A DNA stretch of 59,247 nucleotides from Pseudoneurospora amorphoporcata (lineage: Eukaryota; Ascomycota; Sordariomycetes; Sordariales; Sordariaceae): NCBI GenBank assembly GCA_033297205.1, contig MU859272.1, positions 1 through 59,247 on the forward strand, written 5' to 3'. Positions 1 through 11,300 of the stretch are shown here, in pieces. Below the pieces are notes generated by a model that made no database searches, was not told the DNA's origin, and was given only the letters and a program-made list of their open reading frames with translations. Position 1 is the first letter of the stretch; every line of letters begins with the position of its first letter. A program made the position numbers and the translations under genes.

Positions 1-96
1 TCTGTGGAGACTAAGTTCCCCAGTGACCAGCCTACTATACTACTGAGTAGTACAGGGCAGTTACAAGGCACAGTACTAGCCACACGTTAACAGATT

Positions 97-238
97 GAAA
101 TGCCCAGATGTGCTTGGTGAAATTTATGAAAGAATACATCTGCTATGGCAGACTTCGAGCGGGTTCGGGTTATGTATGGGAAAAAAATGTGGATCCACGT
201 GCAAGTAGAGTTTTGCCAACGTGCGAGTAGCGCTTCTC
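97..238 (+). repeat. Terminal repeat, copy A (direct)
   Basis: About 142 bp that recurs, with mostly C/T and G/A differences, as a direct copy at 57133-57273 and as a shorter inverted copy at 56381-56472. The conserved core includes GACTTCGAGCGGGTT, then TATGTATGGGAAAAAA, then a duplicated ACGTGC(A/G)AGTAG motif separated by AGTTTTGCCA, and ends in CGCTTCTC. AT-rich DNA starts immediately after CGCTTCTC in every copy. This suggests a transposon terminus or subterminal region mutated by RIP; the family is not identified. Confidence 0.8.
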
Positions 239-1312
239 ATTATTATTACCGTCGTTATCATCGTTATTACCACTTCCCGCCTCGACCTTCCCCTCTAATA
301 ATAACGAATCGATCTAGTTAAAGGAGATTATAGTAGCGCTAATTGCTCTGCAATCTTTTTAGAATATACGCTCTATTAAGTCAAAATTGGAGAGTAAGTT
401 AGTACGAAAGGTATTCGCCTTAAAATATTCCTATTTATTTAATCATTAATAAAATCCTACTTAAAGAAATATTAGTAATATATTTACTTTAATTAGGCGT
501 TCCTAAATATTATCGGCGGCCGTAAATAAATTTATATCCTAATTGCGCCCGAACTTAGAAAGTCCCTATATGAAGACTTAGAGCTGCTACTTTACTTTAA
601 ACGTAATATATTTATTATATACCTATTTAATAATTATAATAAACCCAATAGTAGTAAAATTATCAACAATCATTTGAACTGTTAATTTTTTAAAACTATT
701 TTAAGCAGTACTATTATTATTAATAGCGGTTACGAATATATTAAGAAGGTAGCGTTTTATTTATAGGGTCTAGTGAATTTTAGAAGTCTTAACCTTATTA
801 TTCCTCCTTAAAATTAGTTAAGTAGTTAGTTAGGTAGTTAGTTAGGTAATTATTTAGGTAGAATAGGGGGTAGTTTGTAAGGTCAAAAAAGATTAGGATA
901 ATTAAGAGTTAGTATATATAATAGAATTTTGAAAAGTTATCATAAAAGTATATTAGGTAGATTATTAGGTCCATTACGTAAATAATTGGAAAGAATCTAT
1001 AGCGAGCAATATAGAAGTGGTTTCGAAACTTATTTATTAATATAGTAGATCTGTTGCGCTTTTATTATATATAAATTAGAAAATTCAAATATTACTGCTA
1101 TAATCTATAATTATTACTAGCGAATATAATAACGACGTAGCGATATAAATAGCTATTTAAATATACCTAGTTTAATATTATAAAAAATATTAGCGTTCGA
1201 AGCTATTTAAATGTGTTAATCTATAAAATTTAGCTATTTTTATATGATTTAAATTTTTATAACGTAGCGAACGTAATTTTAATTAGGTAGAGCGAACTAG
1301 CTATACAATATT
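239..1312. repeat. AT-rich, RIP-like degenerate repeat block
   Basis: Strongly A+T-rich, with very frequent TA steps, many stop codons in all frames and no usable ORF. This is the pattern expected of a repeat hit by Neurospora RIP. A short degenerate tandem of GTAGTTAGTTAG-like units lies near 812-862. It abuts the shared terminal repeat at 97-238. The original element cannot be named from the sequence. Confidence 0.75.
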
Positions 1313-1420
1313 CTTGGCAAAAGGGATTTTTCTGGGTCAGCACTGGTCTGTGCGACTGGCTGACCGAAAGTACTAATTTCTAACCGCGGTTAGCAAAAAT
1401 CCGGGCTGGCGAACACCCTC

Positions 1421-1902
1421 TTAGTTGGCTAGACTCATTTTGATAGTTGGCTAGTCCCAACTCCCAACCAATGTACACTATCACTTGCACCACCAAAACA
1501 TCGGGAAAAATCGAGAAAGAAGAAGGATAGGCACGTCTGTAAAGCAAATAAAGGAGATATCCAATTCGAACGAAAATAAAGATTTGAGAGGAAACTGTTG
1601 ACGAAAAAGGTTATCTAAGAACTCGGAAGTTTTATCCAAGTCCAAATTACTCCACTTTTCGAGGGCCAAAAACGCCAAGACAAAAATCAAAACCACTTTC
1701 TTCGAGCTTGACATTTGCGCGAACACTTGTATCTATCCTTTTTTTCGCCATCTATAAAAAGGGACGGAACGTTATAGAGCAGTCTCTGAATGAAAAGTTT
1801 AAAAGAAAGGGAATTTAAAGTAGTTGTTTTGGTTGAGATTTCTCAACTCTAAGTTTAGGAATTTGGGACTAGCCAACTATCAAAATGGGTCTAGCCAACT
1901 AA
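1421..1902. mobile_element. MITE-like element with 40-bp terminal inverted repeats
   Basis: The 40 bp at 1421-1460 (starting TTAGTTGGCTAGAC) are the reverse complement of 1863-1902 with one mismatch (T versus C). Inside each arm the word TAGTTGGCTAG occurs twice, so the arm itself contains a direct repeat. Total length is 482 bp, with no transposase-like ORF; an 81-codon minus-strand frame (1726-1481) is open but opens on GTG and resembles nothing I know. A TA target duplication is possible because TA lies at both ends, but the exact edge is ambiguous. It reads as a non-autonomous DNA transposon, possibly Tc1/mariner-like. Composition is not extremely AT-rich, so it looks less RIP-damaged than the flanking block. 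Confidence 0.75.
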
Positions 1903-3028
1903 CCTTACCGGTCTTGTTCCATTGTTGCCGTGGGTTGAACCGATAGTTTGGACCCCTGTACCTTACCTCGCTTACCCTGATTTTTAGTGTAAGCCTGTTA
2001 GTGCACAATGTACAAGGGTATCTTCCAAGTGTCAATCGGCCCAGTCCACAATTCCAGGCACCAAAGCACCACAAGGGGGACGAGGGGGTTGGTTGAAAAC
2101 GTACTGCGTGCCCCTGTGCTGCCAACATCGTTCGTAAAAGAGTGGCTGGAAATGATGACGATCACCATTCTTCCTCGTGGAAGGAAGAAAAAGGGGGTTA
2201 TGAGGAATATTCCTTTGTTCCATTCTTCTGTGGATCATTGTTCTTCTGTTGGGGATCCGCGATGACGGGATAGGGGACAGGGGCATTCAGGGGTACCACA
2301 ACCGGCACTGGGCACCAGCCACCAGCCGCCGGGCGCAAGGAAGCCTCAAGGGGTCAAAAGGCCAGGGCTTGTGATCACGACCATGGCAGGGTGGAATGAG
2401 AGGCCGTCAGCCAGGCACAGCAAGGCAGCTAGACAGGCAGGGGTGGACCGAGTCATGAATTGATGGTGGGCAGGGACATGGACATTGAGGACACTCCCCT
2501 TTCAGGCAACGAATGGGGGATGGGATGGGTTGTTAGCTGGATAGGGTGTTTGAAAAGATGTTGAGGTTTTGGCAGAAGGTGTTAGATTGGGTATAATACT
2601 CCCTTGTCTCTTTCTCCTTTTTGACAGGGTGATGGCTCTGTCTACGGCCTTCGCAGCTATCCACATCTCATCTACTGCTCTTTTCGAACACCAAACCCGC
2701 GATTCTCTCTTCATCCGTCATCTATTTAATTCCTCCATTGTGTGTTTCTTTGCCGCCGCTTTCCTTCATTTGCTCTTCGGCTATGCCCTCGTGTTGACAC
2801 TCATCATTTTTTCTGTTCCTTTCAACTCCATCTCCCAATCCCCATTGCACATTTCCTCTCCACGTTTGCTTCCCTGTCTATTCCCGGTTGTAGAGCACCG
2901 AGCAGCGGCTTTTTCCGTGTTCTGGTTCCCCCCTCAGCATCGGGATGCGCCATTCTTTCCTTCTTCGTGCGTCGCCTGTTATTTCTTTCCTCCGTGTGTT
3001 CCTCTCCCCCCTCAAACGCTTTCTCCCG
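1903..3028. other. Intergenic, no gene supported
   Basis: No convincing coding signal. The long plus-strand frames across 2569-3320 are pyrimidine-rich and probably reflect the opposite-strand 3' region of the small Ser/Gly-rich gene. The segment 2280-2480 is G- and A-rich without recognisable features. Confidence 0.6.
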
Positions 3029-3220
3029 CTACTTCTTGCCGCCGCTGCCGCTCCCGCTGCTACTCGAACCTGAACTGGAACTCGAACCCGAACTCGAAGT
3101 CGAACTGGATCCCGAGCTCGACGAGGTTGGCCCGGAGGAGCTGCTTGACGTCGGGGCGGAGATGGTGATCGTGGGGAGGAAGACGGGGATGATCGGGGTG
3201 TTTCTTCGGGGTTGCGACAT
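3029..3220 (-). CDS. Small Ser/Gly-rich protein, hypothetical
   Basis: A 63-codon ORF on the minus strand. The start (3220) has a good fungal context (CAGCCACGATG) and is preceded by an A/C-rich leader typical of Neurospora 5' untranslated regions. Residues 1-22 form a conventional segment (MSQPRRNTPIIPVF and on); the remainder is almost entirely Ser, Gly and Thr runs ending in GKK. No signal peptide, membrane segment or known domain is visible. The Ser-rich part is a short-period repeat whose complementary strand encodes a Glu/Leu-rich frame, so one of the two frames must be a shadow. I prefer the minus strand because of its start context and leader. Function unknown; it may be a disordered small protein. 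Confidence 0.45.
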   Translation of the reverse strand: MSQPRRNTPIIPVFLPTITISAPTSSSSSGPTSSSSGSSSTSSSGSSSSSGSSSSGSGSGGKK

Positions 3221-5069
3221 CGTGGCTGCGGGTGATGTTGTCGGGTGTGAGCTTGACTTGCTGAACGGTGTGTCTGCCGGTTTGTGTCTGTGTCGAAATG
3301 AAAACTTTGCGCAGAGATAGGAGGTGTGTATGAGTGAAAAATGCTCCTCTAATCCTCTGTGCGTGGTGATTGCCTTTCGCAGTTCGGTTTCAGTGATGGG
3401 TGGACGCAGTCGGGCTCCCGATGGGTGCTCTCCGAAGCTGGGAAGAGTCGCCGGTAGAGGAAGTCACGGTGGTTCTTGCCTAAATAGGTCTTTGATGCGG
3501 AGTTTTCTTTGCTTGACATGTTCTTGCCGGTGATGAAGGCAGGAGCGATGCGTGAAAGTGAGCCACAACACGATGGCAGCGTTTGCTTCTACATGGGGCG
3601 TTCTCCGTTCGTTTGAAGAAGGTTTCGGATGCGGTCACGAGAATCTATATTTGGAGACTCCGTTATCTCATGACACCGAGGGCACATTGATGACCCCGAG
3701 TGAGTAGCCGTTGCTGTCCACTGGTTGCGAAATTGAAGCCGCCGTTGAACATAAACAACAACATCAGCATCGCGGTTCGCGGCTTTGCGTCCACTCGGTC
3801 ATCGATATGCGAATGAGGAGGAGAAAGATGGCTCGCAAGGAACAGGAAACGCGTCCGCCCTGAATTTCAAGCTGCGCGATTGAACCATTGATTTCTGTCA
3901 CGGGGAGCAACTTGATGCTGCGAGCCGCTGCCCTGGTCATCCCGGGGCAGCATAGTCACTCCCCATTTTCCACCGCAGCTGTCATGGTACCAAGTGGAAG
4001 GGTGTTTGTGTGTTTTAACGAGCGGGAGACATTTATTATGGAGCGTCCATTCTTGGATATCGTAACAGACAATATTTGACAAGCGATCATCATCGGAGCA
4101 GACTACTATTCATTTCCTGCCAAGTCCAAATCACCTGAACAAAGAATGTGGTGGTGGTGGGAGGAAGGGAGGTTGAGATAGGCGAGAAATCGAGAAAGGG
4201 CCACCACGGGACGAGCAAGGATGGTCGTTATTCACGATGCATCCACACTTCGACGACCAGGGTCGTCTTGCACGCGAAAACATACGCTAAGCGACGCCAA
4301 GACCTGGTGATAGCTTCATTGTTATTAGCTTCCTTCTTCTATCCAAATGACATGCAATAGAATATCGCTGTCGTGCACCGGCAAAAAAAAGTGCGAAAAA
4401 GTGCAAAAAAAAAAAAAAAAATAGTGACAAGAGCAGCCGGCCCCACACCACTCGACCACGCTGCCACTTGTCTGTTGAAAATGTGTTGAGTTGGAGTTGC
4501 TTATAAACCCCCATTCAAAGTCGTTCTGGGCTTGTCCAAGATGCACTACGGCCACACAGCCACGCAGCATGTGCTCGCTATGTCTACAAGCCTCTCATTG
4601 TCGCGCCACGATGCTGGAAACAGGAAGCAGTCCCACTTCACGTTCATTCTTGCCTTTTTGGAGATCCGTTTCCCACTGGGGGCAACAGCGATACCGGCCA
4701 ACGCATCGCAAGTCGGAAGGAACGTGGAGTGCAAAGCCAAGGGCAGGCAGAAATTTGCGCGGCAAGTGCGGCAGGTTTTTCTTTTCTTTTCTTTTTTCTT
4801 CTTCTTCTTTTCCTTTCGAGTCTTGACGATGAGGCAAGCGCAAATCTGACAGACTTCCCTTCCAAGTGGAATTCTTGGGTCATCGAGCTTCCATGCGGTT
4901 GAAGCTATTCCCACCCTGACCAAGACAAGTGGTACCGTTGTGATGCTGATTACAAGTTGATCCGGGAGTTTCAATCCAAGGCTCACTCGTTTTGAAGAGT
5001 CGCGACTCGCATGCCATCCATCGGTCAAAAAGTTAAGGTAAAAAGGGGGGCAAGAGCGACTGGAAAAAA
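3221..5069. other. Intergenic, no gene supported
   Basis: Probably holds the promoter of the small Ser/Gly-rich gene at its left end. A 17-A run lies at about 4406-4422, and a T/C-rich tract (about 4776-4818) precedes a purine-rich stretch. The frames present are short, overlap on both strands and show no family resemblance. Confidence 0.55.
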
Positions 5070-5162
5070 TGGTCCGCACCGGATTCGAACCGGCGGTATC
5101 CTGAAAGCCAGCATATGTGCCATATCAACATGGAGGCGTGTTACCAATTACACCAGCGGACC
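5070..5162 (-). tRNA. tRNA gene with probable intron, isotype unresolved
   Basis: Reading the minus strand from 5162: a 7-bp acceptor stem (GGTCCGC with GCGGACC), a D stem GTGT/ACAC with loop AATTGGTA, and a T arm GCCGG-TTCGAAT-CCGGT are all perfect or G-U paired. The discriminator is A at 5070. The D-to-T interval is about 20 nt too long, implying an intron after position 37. Standard spacing puts GTT at positions 34-36, but the anticodon stem (CCTCC against TTCAGG) forms only three pairs, so I do not assign the isotype. It could be a divergent functional tRNA or a decaying copy. The acceptor and D arm resemble fungal Gln tRNAs, which is only a weak hint. Confidence 0.75.
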
Positions 5163-7388
5163 ACGGGAAAGGTACCGAGAACGTGCTCTATATACCTCGT
5201 TGGACTAGGACTTGGGACAAAAGAGGAGAGAACCCCAAGCAAAAGCGAGGAGTGAACGGCTTTGTCTCTCGTCATGAAAGCCCCTCTCGTTTACGCCTGA
5301 TGGCGACCTCCTTCCTGATCTTCCCCATTATCTTCGCTTCTAACTGAAGGATGAGGTGAGCAAGATTAGTAAGGAGCAAAAACTAGCGGACGGGATGCAT
5401 TCAAGGCCCGTCATCTTCAGTGTTGCTGCCCATTGATTGCCGATACCTCCTCCCCTAACGAACAGCTTCCTCGTTATGCCCCTGGGTCTTTGGTTTTGAG
5501 GCACTCCTCGGCCACAGAGCAAGGGCGGGCACCACTGCACTGTCCTTTAACAACGACCAAATTTGATGGGAGTGCTGTCGAGGTTGACGAGGAAGACTTG
5601 TTTTCTTTATTCCAAGTTCGTCTCTTCAGAAGTTTCGATCGCGACGGAAACTGTCCGGTGTTTTGTATGAAAGAGTCCATTGGATGAAGACTTGTCGGAC
5701 TGAAATCTTGACGTCTACGAATTCTGGTCACTCAATTAATGTTACTATTCAGGATGCATACTTACGAATGCCATGACAAAGCCCTTATGGCGTTGCGTAT
5801 ATCTCTCCATTTCCCGTCACCCAAGAACATATCAATCCCCGGTATCCGCCGAGTGTTTACTGTCGAGCCGTCGTCAATTCTGTCTCCCTAGTGAGCCGTT
5901 CGGTGGGTGTCATCCATCCTTCATAAGCAAGGGTGTTTCTTTCTATAAGTGAAGTAACAACCGAAGAGGGTCCTGCACTCCTTCTCGCCAATCAATTTTG
6001 CATGCAAGAGGGAACATAAGCTTGTGCAGTTTTTAGTTGGGAAGGAATGCCCTGCACGCTAGGTTCAGCCCGCCCCCATTTAGGAGCATATCTGTTATGG
6101 ATGAGTAGATGCGGTATTTGCCTTGGTTCAGTTCTCTAGCTTTCCCTCTGGCAGACTGTTTTGGCTCTACCGCCAACCTGTCATCTTCAAAGAAACAGTT
6201 CAGCTATCTTCCGGGCTTGAATAGTTTGACGGACTCCGCCACCAAAATGCACACACTCAGTGGCATTCCTTGTGGAATCAAATCTATCAATCTAAAACAA
6301 AAATGGAAGAGCTCGGGAAGTTCGTTTCCTGATCAGACCATCAAGGTTTTGCCAAGATGTCTAATGTTCAAGGGAAGAGGGAAAGAGTGCTACTTTGACT
6401 CCCAGGACTCCTTGAATCACCAATCACACACCCCCAACTCACAGTTTGAATGATCGTCATAAGATGCTCTTGCCAAGAAGAGTGAAGTACACCTCGTGTA
6501 TGGGAGGGAAGGAGGGGAAGGGGACTCATGCAAGATCGGCACGAAAAGCAAGATCCGTCACACATCACACATCTTTGACTGGTGGTGATTCAATCTGATG
6601 ACTGTACGTACAATCTAATGCTGATTTGTTTGTTACCTCGGTACACTCCTAGCATACTAGACAAAATCTATCCCGAACTGTCCCAAACCTTACAAATACA
6701 AAATTAGGTACGGATTAGGGAGGCATTAAGAAGATTCAATACAGCATATTGAAAATCCAAGCAGGATATGCAATGTGGAATTATGCCTTGGCACAAACCA
6801 GTATTGGACTGTACAGGCTTTTCCCTTTATGAAACGCAGCAACGACCGGCGAGAGCCGGGTGATTGACGGTATCCGGAGTATTGAAGGAAAGACACAGTG
6901 CCTGGCCTGTTTTCACGGTATCGTGTTCGCATCATTGACAAAACTCCACCTCGATGATGTCGTGGGTCTCGTATCCGTCCCTCCACAAGAGATCAATTCT
7001 TACTATCTTTCGCATGCCGATGAAAATTCTTAGTCAGGGATTTCCCAAAATTTTCAGTGGAAAAAGTGATCAATTACTAGCTAGTAACTGCCTCAACTCC
7101 TCGCTCTGAAAGACATTAGAGAGATGAAAAACGAAACTTGGCCTTAGTTTCGAAGGATTGGAAGATAGCATGCTATAAACAGGAAGCAAAAGAAAAAGAA
7201 GAGGAAAACCATCCATCATGTGCAGTCCTTCACAACCCAGCTTACTCCTCCAGACCATCTCTTTCGGAGTTCGTTCATTGTTCAATCACTTTTCCCTAAT
7301 CAACCCACCAAGGAAGTGTGAAAGAACGAAGGGAGTTGTGTGCAAGTGTTTTTTGTTTGCTTCCCAAAAAGCTAGCTCGAAACACCGC
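5163..7388. other. Intergenic, no gene supported
   Basis: Contains the upstream region of the tRNA and the 3' flank of the secreted-protein gene. The longest frame (6109-6453, 114 codons) opens on ATG but shows no codon bias, domain or splice support. No repeats of note were seen. Confidence 0.55.
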
Positions 7389-8147
7389 TTAGAAGCCAAT
7401 GAGGCCGAGGAGACCGCCAGAAAGGCCGCCGAGGATGGAGTGGACGAGACCACCGACCAGAAAGAGGACACCGGCAACAACCTTGTCGAGAGCCTTGAGC
7501 AGACCAGAGAGAGCAATGAGGAGAGGGGTGAGGAGGGGGATGAGGCAGCCTGTTTGATACCGTATTAGCTCCAAATCTTTTGTTTGAAAAAGAAAGCAAG
7601 ATTGTGGACCAGGAACATGAATAAGAACATACCGAGACCGAGCTTGACGATGAGGAACCTGAGAGTGTAGGTGATCTCAAAGACGAGGATCTTAATCTTG
7701 AGAGTCAAGCAGTCCTTGTCGCAGGAGCTGCCACTGCCGCCAGAAGGGGGGTTGGAACCCTCGCTGCCACCGCGGGCAACGAGCTCAGCCCAGAACTCAC
7801 GCTTGGCAAGAGTGGTAGTAGCGGCCTTGAGGGCATCGGTGACAGCGTCGAAGTCAGGCTTCAGCTCGTTGGCGGCATCATTCTGCTGAGAGAGGGTGGG
7901 GTTGTCGGGATAGCGAGCGGCAGTCGCGTCTGTTCTCAAGTGGTTAGTACCCAAGTCGACCTTTGAATCGTGCCAAAGCTGGACGAGAAGGAGAAGACAT
8001 ACTCATGTTCGCAGTGTGCTGGCGAACAAGGGCGGTCAGTTGATCGAGCTGATCAGCCTGGCTCTCGAGCTGGCGCTCCGCAATGATGGGAGTCGCGAAA
8101 GCCGAGGCGGCGAGAGCGAAGAAAGAGAAGAAGATTCCGGCCTTCAT
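7389..8147 (-). CDS. Secreted protein with hydrophobic C-terminus, hypothetical
   Basis: Three exons on the minus strand: 8147-8003, 7929-7633 and 7549-7389. Introns are 73 and 83 nt with GTATGT donors, and the first has a clear CTAAC branch site near its acceptor. The 200-residue product starts with a classical signal peptide (residues 1 to about 19, FALAASAFATP). A helical Gln/Ala/Asp-rich part follows (about 24-100), then a Gly/Ser-rich linker with CDKDC (about 105-125). The C-terminal ~75 residues are strongly hydrophobic and Leu/Gly-rich, ending GGLLGLIGF. This could be a secreted surface-active or membrane-inserting protein; I do not recognise the family. The start has an AAA before ATG, and a TATA-like box lies about 165 bp upstream. 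Confidence 0.85.
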
Positions 8148-8310
8148 TTTGATGGTTGGTAATTAAAGTTCTTGAAAGAAACTTTGAAAAGAAGCTTTTG
8201 ATGAAAGAGAGGCTGAGAGGATTATAAGAGCTGGGAAGTTCTGAGAACCGTGAGGCTGCTGATGCTGATGATGATAAGAATGAAACTGGACTTGAGGAGA
8301 GGAAAGGTCT

Positions 8311-8320
8311 CTATTTATGC
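8311..8320 (-). promoter_or_regulatory. TATA-like box upstream of the secreted-protein gene
   Basis: GCATAAATAG on the minus strand, about 165 bp before the ATG at 8147, a distance consistent with a ~130-nt leader. Confidence 0.5.
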
Positions 8321-11300
8321 CTTTCGTCGAGGTCGAGATGGCGTTGATCGTCGATTTTTGCCGATGACATCGTGTCTCTCCTGCCAGCATACTCTCCTCC
8401 TTCTCCTCATCGTCGGCCAGTCGTTGAGTGTCTTCCCAAGTACCGATGGCCCCCGATGTGGTTTCCTTGTTTTGATCCGCCAAGTCCACCCACCACGGGA
8501 GATCACCAACACATGGACAAGGTTGTGGGCCGGTGGCAAAGATCCCAATTCTCCTCCTTCATTGAAGTGACTGAATGCATGGCTAGCACACGTGGAATGC
8601 TTCTTCTGTGGATACATGCAGCATTCCCAGTTTCCTGAATTGGTTATGGCGGCTGAACTATCTGGGGGAGGCTGTACGGATTCAATGTTGAGGATAGGGC
8701 CAAACTGTGCTTTCCATGATATCACAGGAAAGAGCAGCTTCAACGACGATCTCGATGCAAACGCCAGATGGAATCAAGGTCCTAGGCCCCATATTGGACG
8801 GCTGGTAGACAAGTCTCTTGCAGAAAACCCCCTGCCGATTAAGGCCACTTGCTGTATTGAAGTCGGACATCACCCAAATTAAGGCAGAGAGAGTGGAATA
8901 ACTGTCCGGATCTACCCCGTCTGGTAGGAAGTGGTTCATTGGCAACGAGAACTCCCGTGATACGAAATGGACTGAAGCAACTTTTCCGTCTGTGAATAGA
9001 GAATCTTCCAAAAGTCAACCTGATTACTTGTATGATGTGACGTACCTACGTAAGTGGTGAGCCGCATCTTGTGCTGCTCAGGCGTGACTCGATAACATAC
9101 AAGCCCTCTCCAACAGGGGGGGAAGACCGGTGTTTCCAGTGAAGGTGTCAACTGGTCCCTGGACCCATCCACGACGAACCCCTTCCTGAGCCTCTTAGTC
9201 CTACTGTGCAAGGTCAACTGGTAACAAACAGGAGCCAGAGGCATGGGTCCGACTGGGTGATAGCCCATTGGTCACCCAATATTTGCGGCCCAGAGGACAA
9301 TAGCCACACTTGCCAACTTCTTGACAATAATATGGGAGAAACGGATGGAATACCGTATTGTTCTGCATGTTGAGGATGCCCAAACCGCCGAGTCCTTCGT
9401 TAATGGCACCTGATGATGTCAGACAACATGACCATCATGAATCTTTTCGTAGTTGTCGTTGGACTGGTTGATGAGGAATCCTCACCCAATTTCCAAGGGT
9501 GTGGAATTGGGCCAGACTTGAGTACTGGACGGACATGACACGGTCTAAAGGGACAATCTGATAACTCGTCCGTTCTTCACATCCTAGGCCTGAGGCACGG
9601 CTGATAGCCTAGTGAAACTGTTGACCCGCTTGAACACCCTAAAAAGGATCAACGTGAGCAGTCTCACCGTAGCAGATCATCATTTCTCATCTCGGTATGG
9701 ACTGTGGAGTGGGCTATGAAACAACACGAACCTGTCGGTGATACTGGTACGTAGACCGTTAGACCGTTTGCTCAATGTCTCAGCGCGGGAATCACGACAT
9801 CTGAGACCGGGCGTTCGATCAACAGGGCAGAGGCTACAGTGTGTGACCACTAGACGAATAATTGTCGAGTGTCATACTGTATGGAAGAAAACCCTGTCCA
9901 TCCTCCTCCCATGGGCTATGCGGAGCGGCCCATAGGGTGACGGACTGACGGGTGTACTACCTCCCACAAACCTGAATGACAAAAAAAAGAACAAGCCAAG
10001 TGTAGCTGAGCCGCTGCAATTTGCCAGCTGTAACTCTGGATGGCACTGTGCTTTGCAGAAAGACGGTTGGACTGCTCTGACAATTGCGGGGAGATTGACT
10101 CGAGATTATTGTCGTTACATTTCCACTATCCGCCAAAGTATCTGTTTCCCGAATTAGCCGTGATCCACACCTGAAGGATGCATAAACCGGGCCAGTCAAT
10201 GAACAACGAAGTCCTTTGACAAAAGTTGGGGCCTGAGATCTCCATAATGCTCCAAATATGATCCAAGCCCAGCGTGCACTATACCATGTTAGGTTTTGAA
10301 GACATCTGGTACGGTCTGCATGTCTGTTTATGATAATCCTGAGATGGGCCCTGGCATAGTATCTGTCACAATCATTTTGGATTGACGATACGTACATAGT
10401 AGTAAAGCTTGTTAGCCTATCAGAGCAACACAACTCACCCAATCTGAACAGAGGCTGTAGACTGTGAGATCTCCTACCGTGGTTTCTTCAACGACAGCCC
10501 AATGAGTATAAGATCTGCATTGCAGCACAATGTCGTGCTAGGTATCTTGTAGAGACGGAGATCGCAGCGTTGCATTCCGATAGCCGTTAGCTCAAAGACT
10601 AGGGTTTTCTGAAGTTTTATTCGCAGGATTCGGTTCAGCGCTCTACACTAACGGCCGCGTTTCTTCAACCATACGGGTGCCAGCCTAGGGAAGTCCAGAA
10701 CTCATTCCAGATGTTGACGTCAGCGAGCTCAAAAGAGAAGGAATATCAGCAGTTTGATGCTTTTGCTTTCATTCTTGTTCCTGTTGATCCACCTAGCAGC
10801 ACGATATTTGCGTTTCACTGCAGAGAACCTTGCGGTGCGGGCGCCTGTCATAGCCGCAGGAAATCCCTTCAGCTGCGCTGCCAGCGAACTAGGCGCAGAA
10901 CAGGAACAACCATCCTGAGCACATTGGCCGCCCCATCTTAGGCTTCAGCTCGTCAGCTCGAGGACAAGATCGAGTTATAGTGCGGAACATTGACTCCGAC
11001 TCAGGCTTGTCCATCCCAGAGCCTGGTTCCCAAAGGTGCTAGCTTGTTGGAAGAAGCGACGGGGAAAAGCTCAGTGAACGGCAGCGGATGGTGGTAACGT
11101 TGGATAGCGCCGAGAGCCCGAGAACGGACGGCCCGGATCACGGCATACCAGTTTCGGCCCACGGAGCAACATGCACCCGCCGTTGTCGGAGAGCGGCTCG
11201 GTGAGGAGGGTATCCTGCAGACTGGGGCTGGCGAATGGTATCGGTTCAACACTTCCAGACGGCCCGGGCCAGACTGCCAGCCACCTCTGGTCGTGTTACC

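Noticed and set aside
2569..3320. Two overlapping plus-strand frames of about 190-200 codons
   Set aside because: They arise from C/T-rich and short-repeat DNA opposite the small minus-strand gene and have no domain or coherent codon use.
4546..5079. A 177-codon minus-strand frame with a Lys-rich run
   Set aside because: It begins inside the tRNA gene and its Lys run is the complement of a T/C tract.
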